Shown here piece after piece: positions 1 through 7,950 of a stretch of 64,000 nt of DNA (position 1 is the first letter of the stretch; every line of letters starts with the position of its first letter). Location: the NCBI RefSeq assembly GCF_014652415.1, contig NZ_BMYT01000002.1:682001-746000 (forward strand), given 5' to 3'. The notes beneath the pieces are model-generated. The model had not been told where the DNA came from. It searched no databases and worked only from the letters and a program-made list of their open reading frames with translations. The translations under genes were made by a program, and so were the position numbers. Origin of the DNA: Affinundibacterium macrobrachii. Its GTDB lineage: Bacteria > Pseudomonadota > Gammaproteobacteria > Burkholderiales > Burkholderiaceae_D.

Positions 1-1
1 T

Positions 2-265
2 AAGCCTTTCGTCAATGTGACGATTTCGGACAATCTAAAAACCATCGACAATCTGGCTGCGACCTCACAATACAAAGGTAAAATCTTGGTGATTACGGGC
101 GGCAAAGATACGACAATGCCTGCCTATTTAGGGCAGCAGCTGTATGACAATTCACCAAGTCAAGAGAAGCAGTATGTCTTCGTTGAAAACGGTACACACA
201 GCAATTTGACCAACGATGCGCGCGTCAAAGCGCAGTACTGCGAATTATTGAATAAGCTCAATTAA
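2..265 (+). CDS. Alpha/beta hydrolase, C-terminal fragment (cut by window edge)
   Basis: The frame is open to the left edge, so only the last 87 codons of the gene are present. The fragment carries the two late elements of an alpha/beta-hydrolase triad: a strand followed by GGKDTTMP, where the Asp is the likely acid, and near the end NGTHSNL, where the His is the likely base. The spacing is typical of S33-type serine hydrolases and of the second hydrolase at 22897-23871, although the two are not near-identical. The nucleophile elbow lies outside the window, so substrate and localisation cannot be judged. A good terminator follows within 30 bases. Confidence 0.75.
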   Translation, partial: KPFVNVTISDNLKTIDNLAATSQYKGKILVITGGKDTTMPAYLGQQLYDNSPSQEKQYVFVENGTHSNLTNDARVKAQYCELLNKLN

Positions 266-289
266 ACTAGGAATCGCGGGCTGTTTTAT

Positions 290-324
290 GGCGCCAAGTG
301 TGAGATTCAATTGGCGCTTTTTTA
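290..324 (+). terminator. Rho-independent terminator of the left-edge hydrolase
   Basis: GCGCCAA (291-297) pairs perfectly with TTGGCGC (311-317) over a 13-base loop, and a run of six T follows directly. It sits between the convergent hydrolase (+) and the beta-lactamase-fold gene (-). Confidence 0.75.
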
Positions 325-330
325 TTTGTA

Positions 331-2202
331 TCAGTTCTTTGAAAACTGCAGAAATGGCTTGGTATTGATTGCAGCTTCTTTTAGTTGGCTAGAATAGCGT
401 ATCGCTCTTGCATTCAATGATTTCTGCTGATCGCTATCGATTTGCAAGTAATAGACACCTTGATGAGTAACTAGCGCATAAACATTCGAATGTAGATGGT
501 GGACAGGCCACTCATATTGCATCGCTTGAATTGTCCCGCTTCCTTGATTGATGTTTAGCTTGCCTGTGAACGGTGTATCTTGCCCGCCAAATTGCATCTC
601 TCCCTGAATTGCGTAGTGACCATCAGCGACGCTAGGATTATGTTTTTTGTTTAAAAAAGCCTGCGCTAACATATGTGCGGTTTCTTCGATTGAACTGACC
701 CACTCTAGATTGGTCATCACGGAAATGGCGAGATCTTCATTAGGAAAATAACTAATGACTGAGCGTGCGCCTTGAGTGACTCCAGCATGTTCATAGACCG
801 GGCGACCATGGATGTCATAGCTCAAACGCCAGCCAATACCAACTTGGATCTTCTCGCCCGATTGCAAGGCTTGACTCGTGAACATAGTTCGCATCGTATC
901 CGCACTGAGATAGCCATTTGAAAAAGCTCGAGTCATGTTTACCATATCGCTAGGTGTAGTTACCCATCCGGCAGACGCCCAAAAAGCACTGAGCTCACGC
1001 GGATTTTCTACGAGCACATTATTGTTGCCTGACTTTGCATAGATACGCGACATGTTCGGCATCGCCTTGTGTCGCAGCATCTCCGCTTCAGTGCGTTTTA
1101 GCCCCAAAGGGTTGAGTACAGATTGTTGGACATAACTTAAGTACGGTATTCCTGATGCGGCTTCCATCATTGCAGAGAGTAAGACAGTGCCATGTGAAGA
1201 GTAGTGGTACTTTGTTCCTGACGGTGCAATTTGTTGGTGATGGGCGAACACGCTTAATGCATCTTGCACGGTAGGATAGTAGCGATTTTCTGTTCGATCG
1301 CCCGTGATGTAGTGCGGAAATCCTGCAATATGTCCGGATAGTAAGCGGGCTGTAATTGGATATTCTTTTTGCGGAAATTGTGGAAGATAGCGTGCAATCG
1401 GCGCATCAATATCAATCAGCCCATCTTGCATCATTTTTGCTAATGCGGTCGCGGTAATGGCTTTTGATACGGATGCAGCGCGGAATTGGGTTTGTGGTGT
1501 AACAGGTTGACGCTTTTCGAGATCGGCAAAGCCAAAACCTTGCGCAAAAACGAGTTGATCTTTATGTCGAATGGCGACAGACAGGCCAGGAAGATTTGCA
1601 ACTCTCAGTAAATCCTCAGCGATGGCGCGAACCTTTTGTGATTGATCGAAGTCACCACCAATCGCCTCTTGAGGCTCCGGCTTAATTTTTTCTAGTTCTT
1701 TGGAAAAAATCACACTAACGATTTTCCAATCATCCATCACCTTAATCAAGTGCCATAACTCTTTGCCCCAATTTCCTTTCTTTCCATTTACCCAAAAACT
1801 GTAATCGAAGGAAACCGATGCAACGTGACCATCTTCGACGATTTCGATGTTTTTGAAGTGCTCTTGCTTAGGACTATTTTGCATTACGGACTGAAACCAT
1901 GTTTGATAGTCAGAACGCTGATAATTTGGCGCAAGCGGGTTTAACTTTAAGCGCTCTTTTTGTGTCGCATCTTTATTCACAGCAATCCAAGTCACAGGGC
2001 CATCAAGAAAAAGGGCATACATTTTTTCTTGATCTTTGGTTTCAATGTATTGCATGAACGATTGCAGCAGCGATTCAATCTTTTGTCGATCTGTCAGTGG
2101 CTGCGATGGCGTGTTGTGGCCTTGAACTGTTATCGCATTTGCGTTTGCGATAAAGTTTGTGATCATTGCAAACGCAATGATGCATTTAATTAGTTGTCTC
2201 AT
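331..2202 (-). CDS. Secreted NTF2-like / serine beta-lactamase-fold hydrolase
   Basis: A 623-residue exported protein. The N terminus is a signal peptide ending about ANANA at residue 23. Residues about 38-170 look like a SnoaL/NTF2-like domain. From about residue 190 the chain is a class C beta-lactamase/DD-peptidase fold (PF00144 type): SVSK is the SxxK nucleophile motif near residue 245, YSS near 333 occupies the YxN position, and HAG near 472 takes the KTG/HxG position. Such proteins are esterases or D-amino peptidases as often as beta-lactamases, so the substrate is unknown. A purine-rich AAAGGA lies about 12 bases upstream of the ATG. The N-terminal NTF2-like domain is the unusual part; it may be a binding or dimerisation module. 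Confidence 0.85.
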   Translation of the reverse strand: MRQLIKCIIAFAMITNFIANANAITVQGHNTPSQPLTDRQKIESLLQSFMQYIETKDQEKMYALFLDGPVTWIAVNKDATQKERLKLNPLAPNYQRSDYQTWFQSVMQNSPKQEHFKNIEIVEDGHVASVSFDYSFWVNGKKGNWGKELWHLIKVMDDWKIVSVIFSKELEKIKPEPQEAIGGDFDQSQKVRAIAEDLLRVANLPGLSVAIRHKDQLVFAQGFGFADLEKRQPVTPQTQFRAASVSKAITATALAKMMQDGLIDIDAPIARYLPQFPQKEYPITARLLSGHIAGFPHYITGDRTENRYYPTVQDALSVFAHHQQIAPSGTKYHYSSHGTVLLSAMMEAASGIPYLSYVQQSVLNPLGLKRTEAEMLRHKAMPNMSRIYAKSGNNNVLVENPRELSAFWASAGWVTTPSDMVNMTRAFSNGYLSADTMRTMFTSQALQSGEKIQVGIGWRLSYDIHGRPVYEHAGVTQGARSVISYFPNEDLAISVMTNLEWVSSIEETAHMLAQAFLNKKHNPSVADGHYAIQGEMQFGGQDTPFTGKLNINQGSGTIQAMQYEWPVHHLHSNVYALVTHQGVYYLQIDSDQQKSLNARAIRYSSQLKEAAINTKPFLQFSKN

Positions 2203-2435
2203 TTTTTTCTATTTCCTTTAAAGGGGAAAAGTGTGGCGCAACCCATTTTGGTAGTTGCGTTCGCGTTGAAATGCGAATTGAGATTCTAACTTTCTGCGGT
2301 ACGAGAATATGTTTGTTGAATGTATGGAAATGTATCTTGATAATACGTATTGATACTTTAAGTTACCTATATGCTTTTGCAAAACAGGCGCTGGCTTTGT
2401 TGAGTTTTCCTTGACTTGCAATCGCACTCGGTAGC

Positions 2436-2455
2436 GCTCGTGAGCGTCCACGAGC
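2436..2455. repeat. Inverted repeat in the 2203-2558 gene-free spacer
   Basis: GCTCGTG (2436-2442) and CACGAGC (2449-2455) form a 7-base stem with a 6-base loop. CGAGCC/GGCTCG (2451-2456 and 2464-2469) forms a competing stem. No T run follows on either strand, so it is not a classic terminator. The 356-base spacer lies upstream of the beta-lactamase-fold gene and downstream of ohr. I see no convincing gene in it. Confidence 0.35.
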
Positions 2456-2558
2456 CGATCATAGGCTCGCGGAGTTAGCTTTATTAATTTGAGTATAGAA
2501 GTCGCGGCATCATCCGCTAGATACCTTGTTGATGCCAGAATCCCGCTCCAATATGGGC

Positions 2559-2978
2559 TTAAACTAACTTCAAATCCACTTCAATATTGCCACGTGTCGC
2601 GTTTGAATAAGGGCAAACTTCGTGTGCTTTAGCGACAATGTTTTCAGCGACAGCGCGATCCAAACCAGGTAGTGCAACGCTTAAGCTGACTTTGAGTCCA
2701 AAGCCGCCCTTGCCATTGGGACCAATGCCGACTTCACCAGTGACGTTGGTATCTGCAGGTAGCGTTTGTTTTGCTGCAGCTGCGACAAACTTCATTGCAC
2801 CAATGAAGCATGCTGAATAGCCTGCGGCAAATAATTGTTCTGGATTGGTACCTTCGCCGCCAGCACCGCCCAATTCTTTTGGTGTGCTTAAATTGACGTT
2901 GAGTTTGTGGTCATCGCTATGAGCGCGGCCATCGCGGCCACCGGTTGCTGTTGCGCGTGCTGTGTATAAAACTTGCAT
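2559..2978 (-). CDS. ohr: Organic hydroperoxide resistance protein Ohr
   Basis: A 139-residue OsmC/Ohr-family thiol peroxidase that reduces organic hydroperoxides in the cytoplasm. Both catalytic cysteines are visible in their family contexts: the peroxidatic Cys in YSACFIGA (about residue 60) and the resolving Cys in [12 protein letters not shown] (about residue 124). The start was set at 2978 because AAGGAG lies six bases upstream of that ATG; an earlier in-frame start (3005) would add nine untypical residues and bury the ribosome binding site. The gene follows ohrR in the same direction, with an OhrR-like palindrome in between, so induction by organic peroxides through OhrR is expected. 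Confidence 0.95.
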   Translation of the reverse strand: MQVLYTARATATGGRDGRAHSDDHKLNVNLSTPKELGGAGGEGTNPEQLFAAGYSACFIGAMKFVAAAAKQTLPADTNVTGEVGIGPNGKGGFGLKVSLSVALPGLDRAVAENIVAKAHEVCPYSNATRGNIEVDLKLV

Positions 2979-3099
2979 GATGAACTCCTTGATTTGTGGA
3001 AGCAATTCACAAATTGCATTGCTTCACTTCGATTAAATAAACACTGCTATCCGCTATCAAACTTTTTTTGTTTGAGAAGGATTGGAAAGGATAATAATG

Positions 3100-3114
3100 C
3101 ACAATTAAATTGTG
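3100..3114. promoter_or_regulatory. Probable OhrR operator upstream of ohr
   Basis: CACAATT-A-AATTGTG is a perfect 7+1+7 palindrome, followed at once by a degenerate half copy (GCAATTG). It lies about 120 bases upstream of the ohr start in the 395-base ohrR-ohr spacer. OhrR operators of other bacteria are A+T-rich AATT-centred palindromes, which this resembles. Nothing else gene-like is visible in 2979-3373. Confidence 0.65.
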
Positions 3115-3373
3115 TGCAATTGAATTTTAAAAAATAATGTTAATCGGTCCGATAGTGAATATTGATGACACTATGTAGGAAGCGTGCAGTTTTCTATGAA
3201 GCTCCATGGGTAGCTCACTGTATGTTTCAATCTCTATACAAGTGTAGAAGCGAATTCAGTAGCCAGTAGAAAAGTGGCTGGTAATTACCTAGCTAGCGAT
3301 CAGGCAATTGCTCTATGTGATCGTGAATCAAGGTGTGGTAGTGTTCAAACAAGCTGAATGCTCGAAGACTTTA

Positions 3374-3835
3374 TTAATTTAACTTAGTATGTAATGCGTC
3401 TCTTAAGACCTGTAACTGTGAACGTAGTTCGGCCAATTGCGATGCGTCTTGTCCGCTTGCGCAAAGAATTTCACGCGGGATCTTTTCTGCTAATTTCTTC
3501 ATGGCATTGCCGTTGGGTCTGAGTAGTATCCGCACTTGCCTTTCATCTTCTAGGTCGCGTTGTCTAGAGATTATGTCGGCAGCTTCCAAACGTTTGAGTA
3601 AGGGAGTGAGTGTTCCCGAATCGAGAAAAAGTTTTTCACCAATCTCTTTGACCAAGAGTCCATCCTGTTGCCACAGAACCAGCATCACAAGATACTGCGG
3701 ATAAGTCAGGCCAAGTTCATCAAGCAATGGCTTATATGTTTTTGTCATTGCTAATGATGCCGAATACAAAGCAAAACAAAATTGCTTATCCAAGCTCAGA
3801 AAATCGGTGTTGGTAGAAGATTTTTTTTTCATCAT
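3374..3835 (-). CDS. ohrR: MarR-family organic peroxide sensor/repressor OhrR
   Basis: A 153-residue winged-helix repressor of the MarR family. The segment LDKQFCFALYSAS places a Cys near residue 20, the peroxide-sensing position of OhrR proteins. YPQYLVMLVLWQ and the DNA-reading region GTLTPLLKRLEAADII follow, and the wing carries DERQVRILL. Oxidation of the sensing Cys by organic peroxides is known to release OhrR from DNA. It lies upstream of ohr in the same orientation, with an operator-like palindrome in the spacer. Two adjacent ATG codons (3835, 3832) can start it; a GAAAG motif precedes the first. Confidence 0.92.
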   Translation of the reverse strand: MMKKKSSTNTDFLSLDKQFCFALYSASLAMTKTYKPLLDELGLTYPQYLVMLVLWQQDGLLVKEIGEKLFLDSGTLTPLLKRLEAADIISRQRDLEDERQVRILLRPNGNAMKKLAEKIPREILCASGQDASQLAELRSQLQVLRDALHTKLN

Positions 3836-3895
3836 AGTCTTTCAAGAGAGTCACATTATGATGAAGTGTGCCTCGATTATCAATCGACATTCCAT

Positions 3896-3916
3896 GTATG
3901 CTGGGTTTCAGCATAC
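3896..3916. repeat. Inverted repeat upstream of ohrR
   Basis: GTATGCTG and CAGCATAC form a perfect 8-base inverted repeat around GGTTT. It lies in the 323-base spacer (3836-4158) between the divergent ohrR and the unknown gene at 4159. It has no T run and may be a protein-binding site. I see no gene in the spacer. Confidence 0.35.
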
Positions 3917-4158
3917 GTTCAGAGTAATTTGATGCGAATTTTTCGAGTAGCGACGATTAGTACCGTTTGCAAGTTGAATGATTTGCAGGCATTCTTTCAT
4001 TTCTATCTATATCAACAAACTATCTATAAGCGATCAACTGCCGATGGACTACTCATTAACAGCATCAATAAACTAAGATTAAAAACTAAGATCCCATCGA
4101 AATAATGCCGCAAGCTCATTGATGGCAAGCCAATTAAAAATATCAGGAGAAATCTCGC

Positions 4159-4701
4159 ATGTCAGAAAAGTCGGTGTTCATCAATATTCTCGTGGCACTC
4201 ACTGCTTTTACAGCAGGATGGTTTGCGCACCAAGAATTACGCCCGTTTATCTCTCCGCCAGACGAGGCCATGCCACTCAAAATCGCGACGCCCGGGCAAC
4301 TAGCACAAACCTCGCGCGTGATTTTCACTGCGGATAAAACGGGCAATTATCGCGATCAGAAGATTCGCGTCGAGCAAGTGACGATGTTGCAGGAATTGCC
4401 CGATTCTGTGTTGATGGAAGTGAAGTATCACTATGACGGTGCGGTTCCAGCTAACGAGGTGAAGATGTTTGTTGGTATGGAGTCTAAGTATCTGTATTTG
4501 GGTAACGATACGATACATCCCGGCGACGGTGTGCTGCGTTTGGCGATAGGAATGATAGAGAGCGATATGAAGCAAGACCAAATACAAAACTTCAAAACCG
4601 AGCGTATGCATATCTCTTTCGAGCATTATCCACCGGGCTCGTATCAAGGTGTTTTGGCGACGACCAAAATTCCCTATAGCAAAGAATGGAAGTTACCTTA
4701 A
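4159..4701 (+). CDS. Membrane-anchored protein of unknown function
   Basis: A 180-residue protein with one hydrophobic segment at residues about 7-22 (a signal anchor) and a soluble remainder rich in alternating beta-type residues. It is probably periplasmic and tethered to the inner membrane. AGGAGA stands about seven bases upstream of the ATG. The following gene starts 15 bases after its stop and encodes a protein of nearly the same length and layout. Both end in a similar way (YSKEW here, LKKVW there), so they may be distant paralogues acting together. No motif I recognise points to an enzyme. Confidence 0.75.
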   Translation: MSEKSVFINILVALTAFTAGWFAHQELRPFISPPDEAMPLKIATPGQLAQTSRVIFTADKTGNYRDQKIRVEQVTMLQELPDSVLMEVKYHYDGAVPANEVKMFVGMESKYLYLGNDTIHPGDGVLRLAIGMIESDMKQDQIQNFKTERMHISFEHYPPGSYQGVLATTKIPYSKEWKLP

Positions 4702-4716
4702 ATTGAAGGAGTTGCA

Positions 4717-5262
4717 ATGCGTGTCTTGAGCGTATTTTTGATCTTGTTACTCGGTGCTGCTTATTTCTTATTTGATCAATGGCTAGCGCCCCAACTACGT
4801 GGCCCAATTCGTATAGGTGAATCCTTACTGTCGGTGCAAGAACAAAAGCTCGCGCTCGATAAGCAAGCTTTCTCTATTACCCATGCGAACATCGTTGAAG
4901 AGAACGATAAGCGCATCGTGGTTCAGTTTACTTATCAAGGCAAAAATCCTAGCTGGCATTTGAATGCTTGCGGTGATATTGCGGAAAATAATATGAACGG
5001 TCCTTGGGGCTGTGAACCGCGTGTACTACAAGTGGCTGACGACGGTAAAGTTGATATTAGTTTTGTGCTAGCAAACGGCGATGCGGTAAAAGGACGTAGC
5101 AGAGAATGTTCGGATACCGTGAGTGTTAGTGTTTACGGTCGAGATGGCTCAGTGTTTTATCGCCACAAATTTGCGCTAAAAAAAGTATGGCATCAGGAGC
5201 CAGGCATGTGGTCTTGGTATCGATATCGACATGAAGGGTGTCCAGTGCGCAGTGAAATGTAA
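4717..5262 (+). CDS. Membrane-anchored protein of unknown function, partner of the preceding gene
   Basis: A 181-residue protein with an N-terminal hydrophobic segment (residues about 3-19) and a predicted periplasmic domain. It contains four cysteines (NACGD, WGCE, RECSD, EGCP), which could form two disulfides outside the cytoplasm. A clear GAAGGAG ribosome binding site precedes the ATG, and the 15-base gap to the previous gene points to an operon. Its function is unknown. Size, anchor position and the beta-rich domain match the upstream gene product. Confidence 0.75.
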   Translation: MRVLSVFLILLLGAAYFLFDQWLAPQLRGPIRIGESLLSVQEQKLALDKQAFSITHANIVEENDKRIVVQFTYQGKNPSWHLNACGDIAENNMNGPWGCEPRVLQVADDGKVDISFVLANGDAVKGRSRECSDTVSVSVYGRDGSVFYRHKFALKKVWHQEPGMWSWYRYRHEGCPVRSEM

Positions 5263-5274
5263 GTGTCGATGTGC

Positions 5275-5300
5275 ATAAAAAAAGTCTGACACTTTTTTAT
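5275..5300 (+). terminator. A/T hairpin, possible weak terminator
   Basis: ATAAAAAAAGT and ACTTTTTTAT can pair (one A bulged) around CTGAC. It stands just after the two-gene unit 4159-5262. The stem is A/T only apart from one pair, so termination would be weak. Confidence 0.4.
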
Positions 5301-5327
5301 AAATTACGATAGTAAAGTCTTTGATCC

Positions 5328-5669
5328 GTGAATTTTTCTAACTTGTCACGTCAGCCTATCTTGCAAGGCATGTTTACCATGCTGGTGTTTGCCGCCTTAA
5401 CTTTGTGGATGCCGGAGCTTACTATTCCTTGGATAATTGCATTCGGCATGTGTGCCGCGTTTAACTGGTTTCAAGCATGTTTTATTCAGTTTGGATTCGG
5501 TGCATGCTTGGCGTGGCTTAAGTTGACCATCATTGTTTTTCTTTTTGTCGATGGTAGTGCCGCGATCCTTACTATGCCGATGTTGGCAGTGGTATTTGGG
5601 GCGGCTTTGTTTTGTGGTTTATTGTTGGTGAAAGCGCTACAATTCCTCGCTTCTTTTTTTCGTCGCTAA
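5328..5669 (+). CDS. Small integral membrane protein, unknown
   Basis: A 113-residue, very hydrophobic protein with about three membrane spans (residues about 14-48, 55-75 and 78-105). The longest start is a GTG at 5328 without a good Shine-Dalgarno sequence; an internal ATG at 5370 is an alternative that would still keep the spans. It follows the two anchored unknown proteins in the same direction after an A/T hairpin, and could be read through from them. I do not recognise a family. Confidence 0.6.
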   Translation: MNFSNLSRQPILQGMFTMLVFAALTLWMPELTIPWIIAFGMCAAFNWFQACFIQFGFGACLAWLKLTIIVFLFVDGSAAILTMPMLAVVFGAALFCGLLLVKALQFLASFFRR

Positions 5670-5721
5670 ATTGATGAGGCTTTTTGTTTTAGTTAATCGT
5701 CACAGATGATCAGCTAGCGCA

Positions 5722-6771
5722 TTAAGGCTTGAACCACAATTTTGTATTCTGTAGTGGCAACGATCCCTCTTTGATTAATGGATTTTTCAATTCAAAAATC
5801 ACGCGGTATTTGATATTGGCACTGCGGATAAATCCTTGAAAAAATTTATTGAATATGCGCTCGAAACTTCCATCTGCAACCGCGCGTTCCAAACCTAGTG
5901 TCAAATCGGCAGCGAGTTTCTTTTGATTTGGCGCCACGAAAAAATAAAATGCGGTCGGATAATGCAAAATGAAGGTGGTGTCGATTTCAAAATCTTGATA
6001 AGCAGGATTTTTCTTCTCATTCCAAATCGCGATGACTGGTCTCGGAAAATAGTCAAAACGTTTCGCTCTTAACATATTCGCTAAGGACTCGTCGGCACCT
6101 GTAATGACCGGCAAACCATTGCTACGCAAGATATCGGTATCTGGCCACAATGCTCCTTGACCAGCGCGAAACTTTGCCAGATCACTTATTTGTTTAACTT
6201 TGCTAAGTAATAGCGGCTGGTCGCGATGCACAAATGCGATGCGCCAACCAAAAAAACCCTTATCAATAGGAATGCGAATAGGCAAAATTTGGCGCTCACG
6301 TTCGTCACTGGTCATAGTCCAGATCACATCTAACTTGCCGAGATTTTGCGACATTTCGACTATTTGGCGTGCTTGTGGTACTGGCGCTTCTTTTGACTTG
6401 ACGATGTAGTAAGGTTCACCACTTTTAGTAATCGCAAGTTGCAGAATCTCGACGATGTAGGATGCGATTGGATCGCCGGTTTTTTCTAAATCTTGGATGC
6501 GAATTGGAATTGGCGCGGTTGATTTTCCCATGCTATTTTTTTGCGCCGTGGGCTTGGTATTTTCAGTTGCAGTAGTCGAGGTTTGTGCAGTTGCTATGTT
6601 TGCGATGCTCGATAAGATTGCAAGACAGGCCGTGATGAAGAAGATGCGGATTGAAAGTAATCGATCTTGCGCCAATTTAGCGAAGTGTTCGCAATGATTT
6701 GAAAACTTTAAATTTAAAAATCCTAAGTTTAAAATGTTGAATGCGGGAATGTCGGCTAGATATAGGCGCAT
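5722..6771 (-). CDS. Periplasmic substrate-binding-protein-like (SBP_bac_3 type)
   Basis: The mature part resembles family 3 periplasmic solute-binding domains, of the kind found alone and without ABC transporter genes nearby: a first lobe with VEILQLAITKSGEPY, a hinge region, and a late segment DLTLGLERAVADGSFERIFNKFF, typical of this fold's C-terminal helix. A hydrophobic export segment (FFITACLAILSSIANIATA) precedes it. The start is uncertain. The frame extends upstream to a TTG at 6855, an ATG stands at 6771, and a TTG at 6675 would put the signal peptide at the very N terminus; none has a convincing ribosome binding site. No permease or ATPase is adjacent, so it could be a sensor-like or orphan binding protein. 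Confidence 0.7.
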   Translation of the reverse strand: MRLYLADIPAFNILNLGFLNLKFSNHCEHFAKLAQDRLLSIRIFFITACLAILSSIANIATAQTSTTATENTKPTAQKNSMGKSTAPIPIRIQDLEKTGDPIASYIVEILQLAITKSGEPYYIVKSKEAPVPQARQIVEMSQNLGKLDVIWTMTSDERERQILPIRIPIDKGFFGWRIAFVHRDQPLLLSKVKQISDLAKFRAGQGALWPDTDILRSNGLPVITGADESLANMLRAKRFDYFPRPVIAIWNEKKNPAYQDFEIDTTFILHYPTAFYFFVAPNQKKLAADLTLGLERAVADGSFERIFNKFFQGFIRSANIKYRVIFELKNPLIKEGSLPLQNTKLWFKP

Positions 6772-6971
6772 GCGTGGTGAAATCAATTGATCATTCCCTA
6801 GCAGTTTATGACTCTCTAAAAGAGTCAGCGTTTTCGATATTGCAATTGGCTTCAATTTACGCGTTATTTACGAGTTATTTGCGAACTATAGACAGCTAAG
6901 TTACGAATAATTGCATTGATCATAAAGCGATAAATGTGAATCGAGTGTAGCCTATTTTTTGTACGTCACTT

Positions 6972-6986
6972 ATACATACTATGTAT
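6972..6986. promoter_or_regulatory. Short palindrome in the divergent spacer
   Basis: ATACATA-C-TATGTAT is a perfect 7+1+7 palindrome in the A+T-rich region between the binding-protein-like gene (-) and the DUF2845 gene (+), a divergent promoter region of some 430 bases. It is an operator candidate with no assigned regulator. Nothing else is clear in the spacer. Confidence 0.35.
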
Positions 6987-7200
6987 TTTGTCGTGAAAGT
7001 GCTCCTTAGTTTGATTTTGACGTCTTTTTGAATGAAGCTTGTCGCGTTTCATCACAATCACCAGTGCAAGCAACAACAAGGCTGGGGTTTAAGGCGTTTC
7101 ATTTTGGTCAACCTTGGCGGGTAATTAAGCGTTGTTTAAGTTTGAAGTTGGACGCATACCTTTAATGATTCCATCACATCGACCAAAGTTAGGAGTGCAG

Positions 7201-7620
7201 ATGCGAAAGCGATATTTGACCTGTTTAAGCGCTTTGCTGTTGCTTGGACTAGTGCCTGTTGATGCAGCGCAAGCGCTGGCATTTCGCTGCAATTCTTATG
7301 TGATTGACGTTGGCATGCACAAAGCAGAGGTCATGCAAAAATGTGGTTTGCCTGCACTTCGTGATCAAAAGACAGAGCGACGTCGTATCGGTTTGCGGCA
7401 GTTTGATCCCTCTTTGATGGTTCATCCAAATCAGAACGCTGGAAACCGCGTTCGTCATGCACGCACTTATGAACACCAGATTGCGCAGGAAACTGCGTAT
7501 GAGATCGATGTTCAAATTGAAGAGTGGGTTTATAACTTTGGTCCACAGCGCTTTATGCAATTGCTGCGTTTTGAAGATGGACGCTTAAAGCAGATTCAAG
7601 ATTTAGCTTCTGGACACTAA
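7201..7620 (+). CDS. Exported DUF2845-type protein
   Basis: A 139-residue exported protein: an n-region MRKRY, a hydrophobic core to about residue 22, and a cleavage region near AQALA. The mature part begins FRCNSYVIDVGMHKAEVMQKCGLPA, the pattern of DUF2845 proteins (two Cys, and a G-x-x-K/R-x-E-V turn followed by CG-P, reminiscent of small BamE/SmpA-like folds). The start at 7201 is chosen because AGGAG stands upstream; a longer frame from 7132 adds 23 residues that spoil the signal peptide. Its function is unknown. A clear terminator follows. Confidence 0.8.
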   Translation: MRKRYLTCLSALLLLGLVPVDAAQALAFRCNSYVIDVGMHKAEVMQKCGLPALRDQKTERRRIGLRQFDPSLMVHPNQNAGNRVRHARTYEHQIAQETAYEIDVQIEEWVYNFGPQRFMQLLRFEDGRLKQIQDLASGH

Positions 7621-7639
7621 ATTCAATAATTCACTTTCG

Positions 7640-7663
7640 ATATCGAGCACTCGATATTTTTTT
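7640..7663 (+). terminator. Rho-independent terminator
   Basis: ATATCGA (7640-7646) and TCGATAT (7651-7657) form a perfect 7-base stem around GCAC, followed by a run of T to 7663. It closes the DUF2845 gene and insulates the kdp operon. Confidence 0.7.
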
Positions 7664-7757
7664 CTTATTTCTAGATTACTTGGGCTTGAACTAGAGCCAA
7701 TGTCTTTTCTATTCTCTTCTGTTTCCTCAAACAGCTAGGCTGATCCTTACTTCGGTC

Positions 7758-7782
7758 TCAATTGTCTAAAAAACACAATTGA
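7758..7782. promoter_or_regulatory. Inverted repeat in the kdp upstream region
   Basis: TCAATTGT (7758-7765) and ACAATTGA (7775-7782) are perfect complements separated by nine bases rich in A. It lies about 170 bases before the first kdp-operon start and may be a regulator site or a leader hairpin. The spacer 7664-7950 otherwise shows T-rich DNA of the kind KdpE binds in Escherichia coli, but I cannot place a promoter with confidence. Confidence 0.4.
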
Positions 7783-7950
7783 CGACGGAGATATTCATTT
7801 ATTTGGCGCGCATCTCCAGTGAGGTTTTCTCTTTCGACACCAAACAGTGAATTTTTACACTTTGTTTACATCCTGAGCCAGTCTTTTAACAAGATTCTTA
7901 CGGCATTTTTACTATTCTTCAATCTGCAGAAAATGCTTATGGAGGTTGGG

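Noticed and set aside
331-2202. True antibiotic beta-lactamase
   Set aside because: The fold motifs are those of the broad serine hydrolase family, the YxN position reads YSS, and an extra domain is present; no basis for calling resistance.
2218-2451. 77-codon frame on the minus strand upstream of the beta-lactamase-fold gene
   Set aside because: No ribosome site, no recognisable domain, and it overlaps an inverted repeat in a likely regulatory spacer.
3782-4105. 107-codon frame on the plus strand
   Set aside because: It overlaps the ohrR start on the other strand, and its composition follows the spacer; no start signal.
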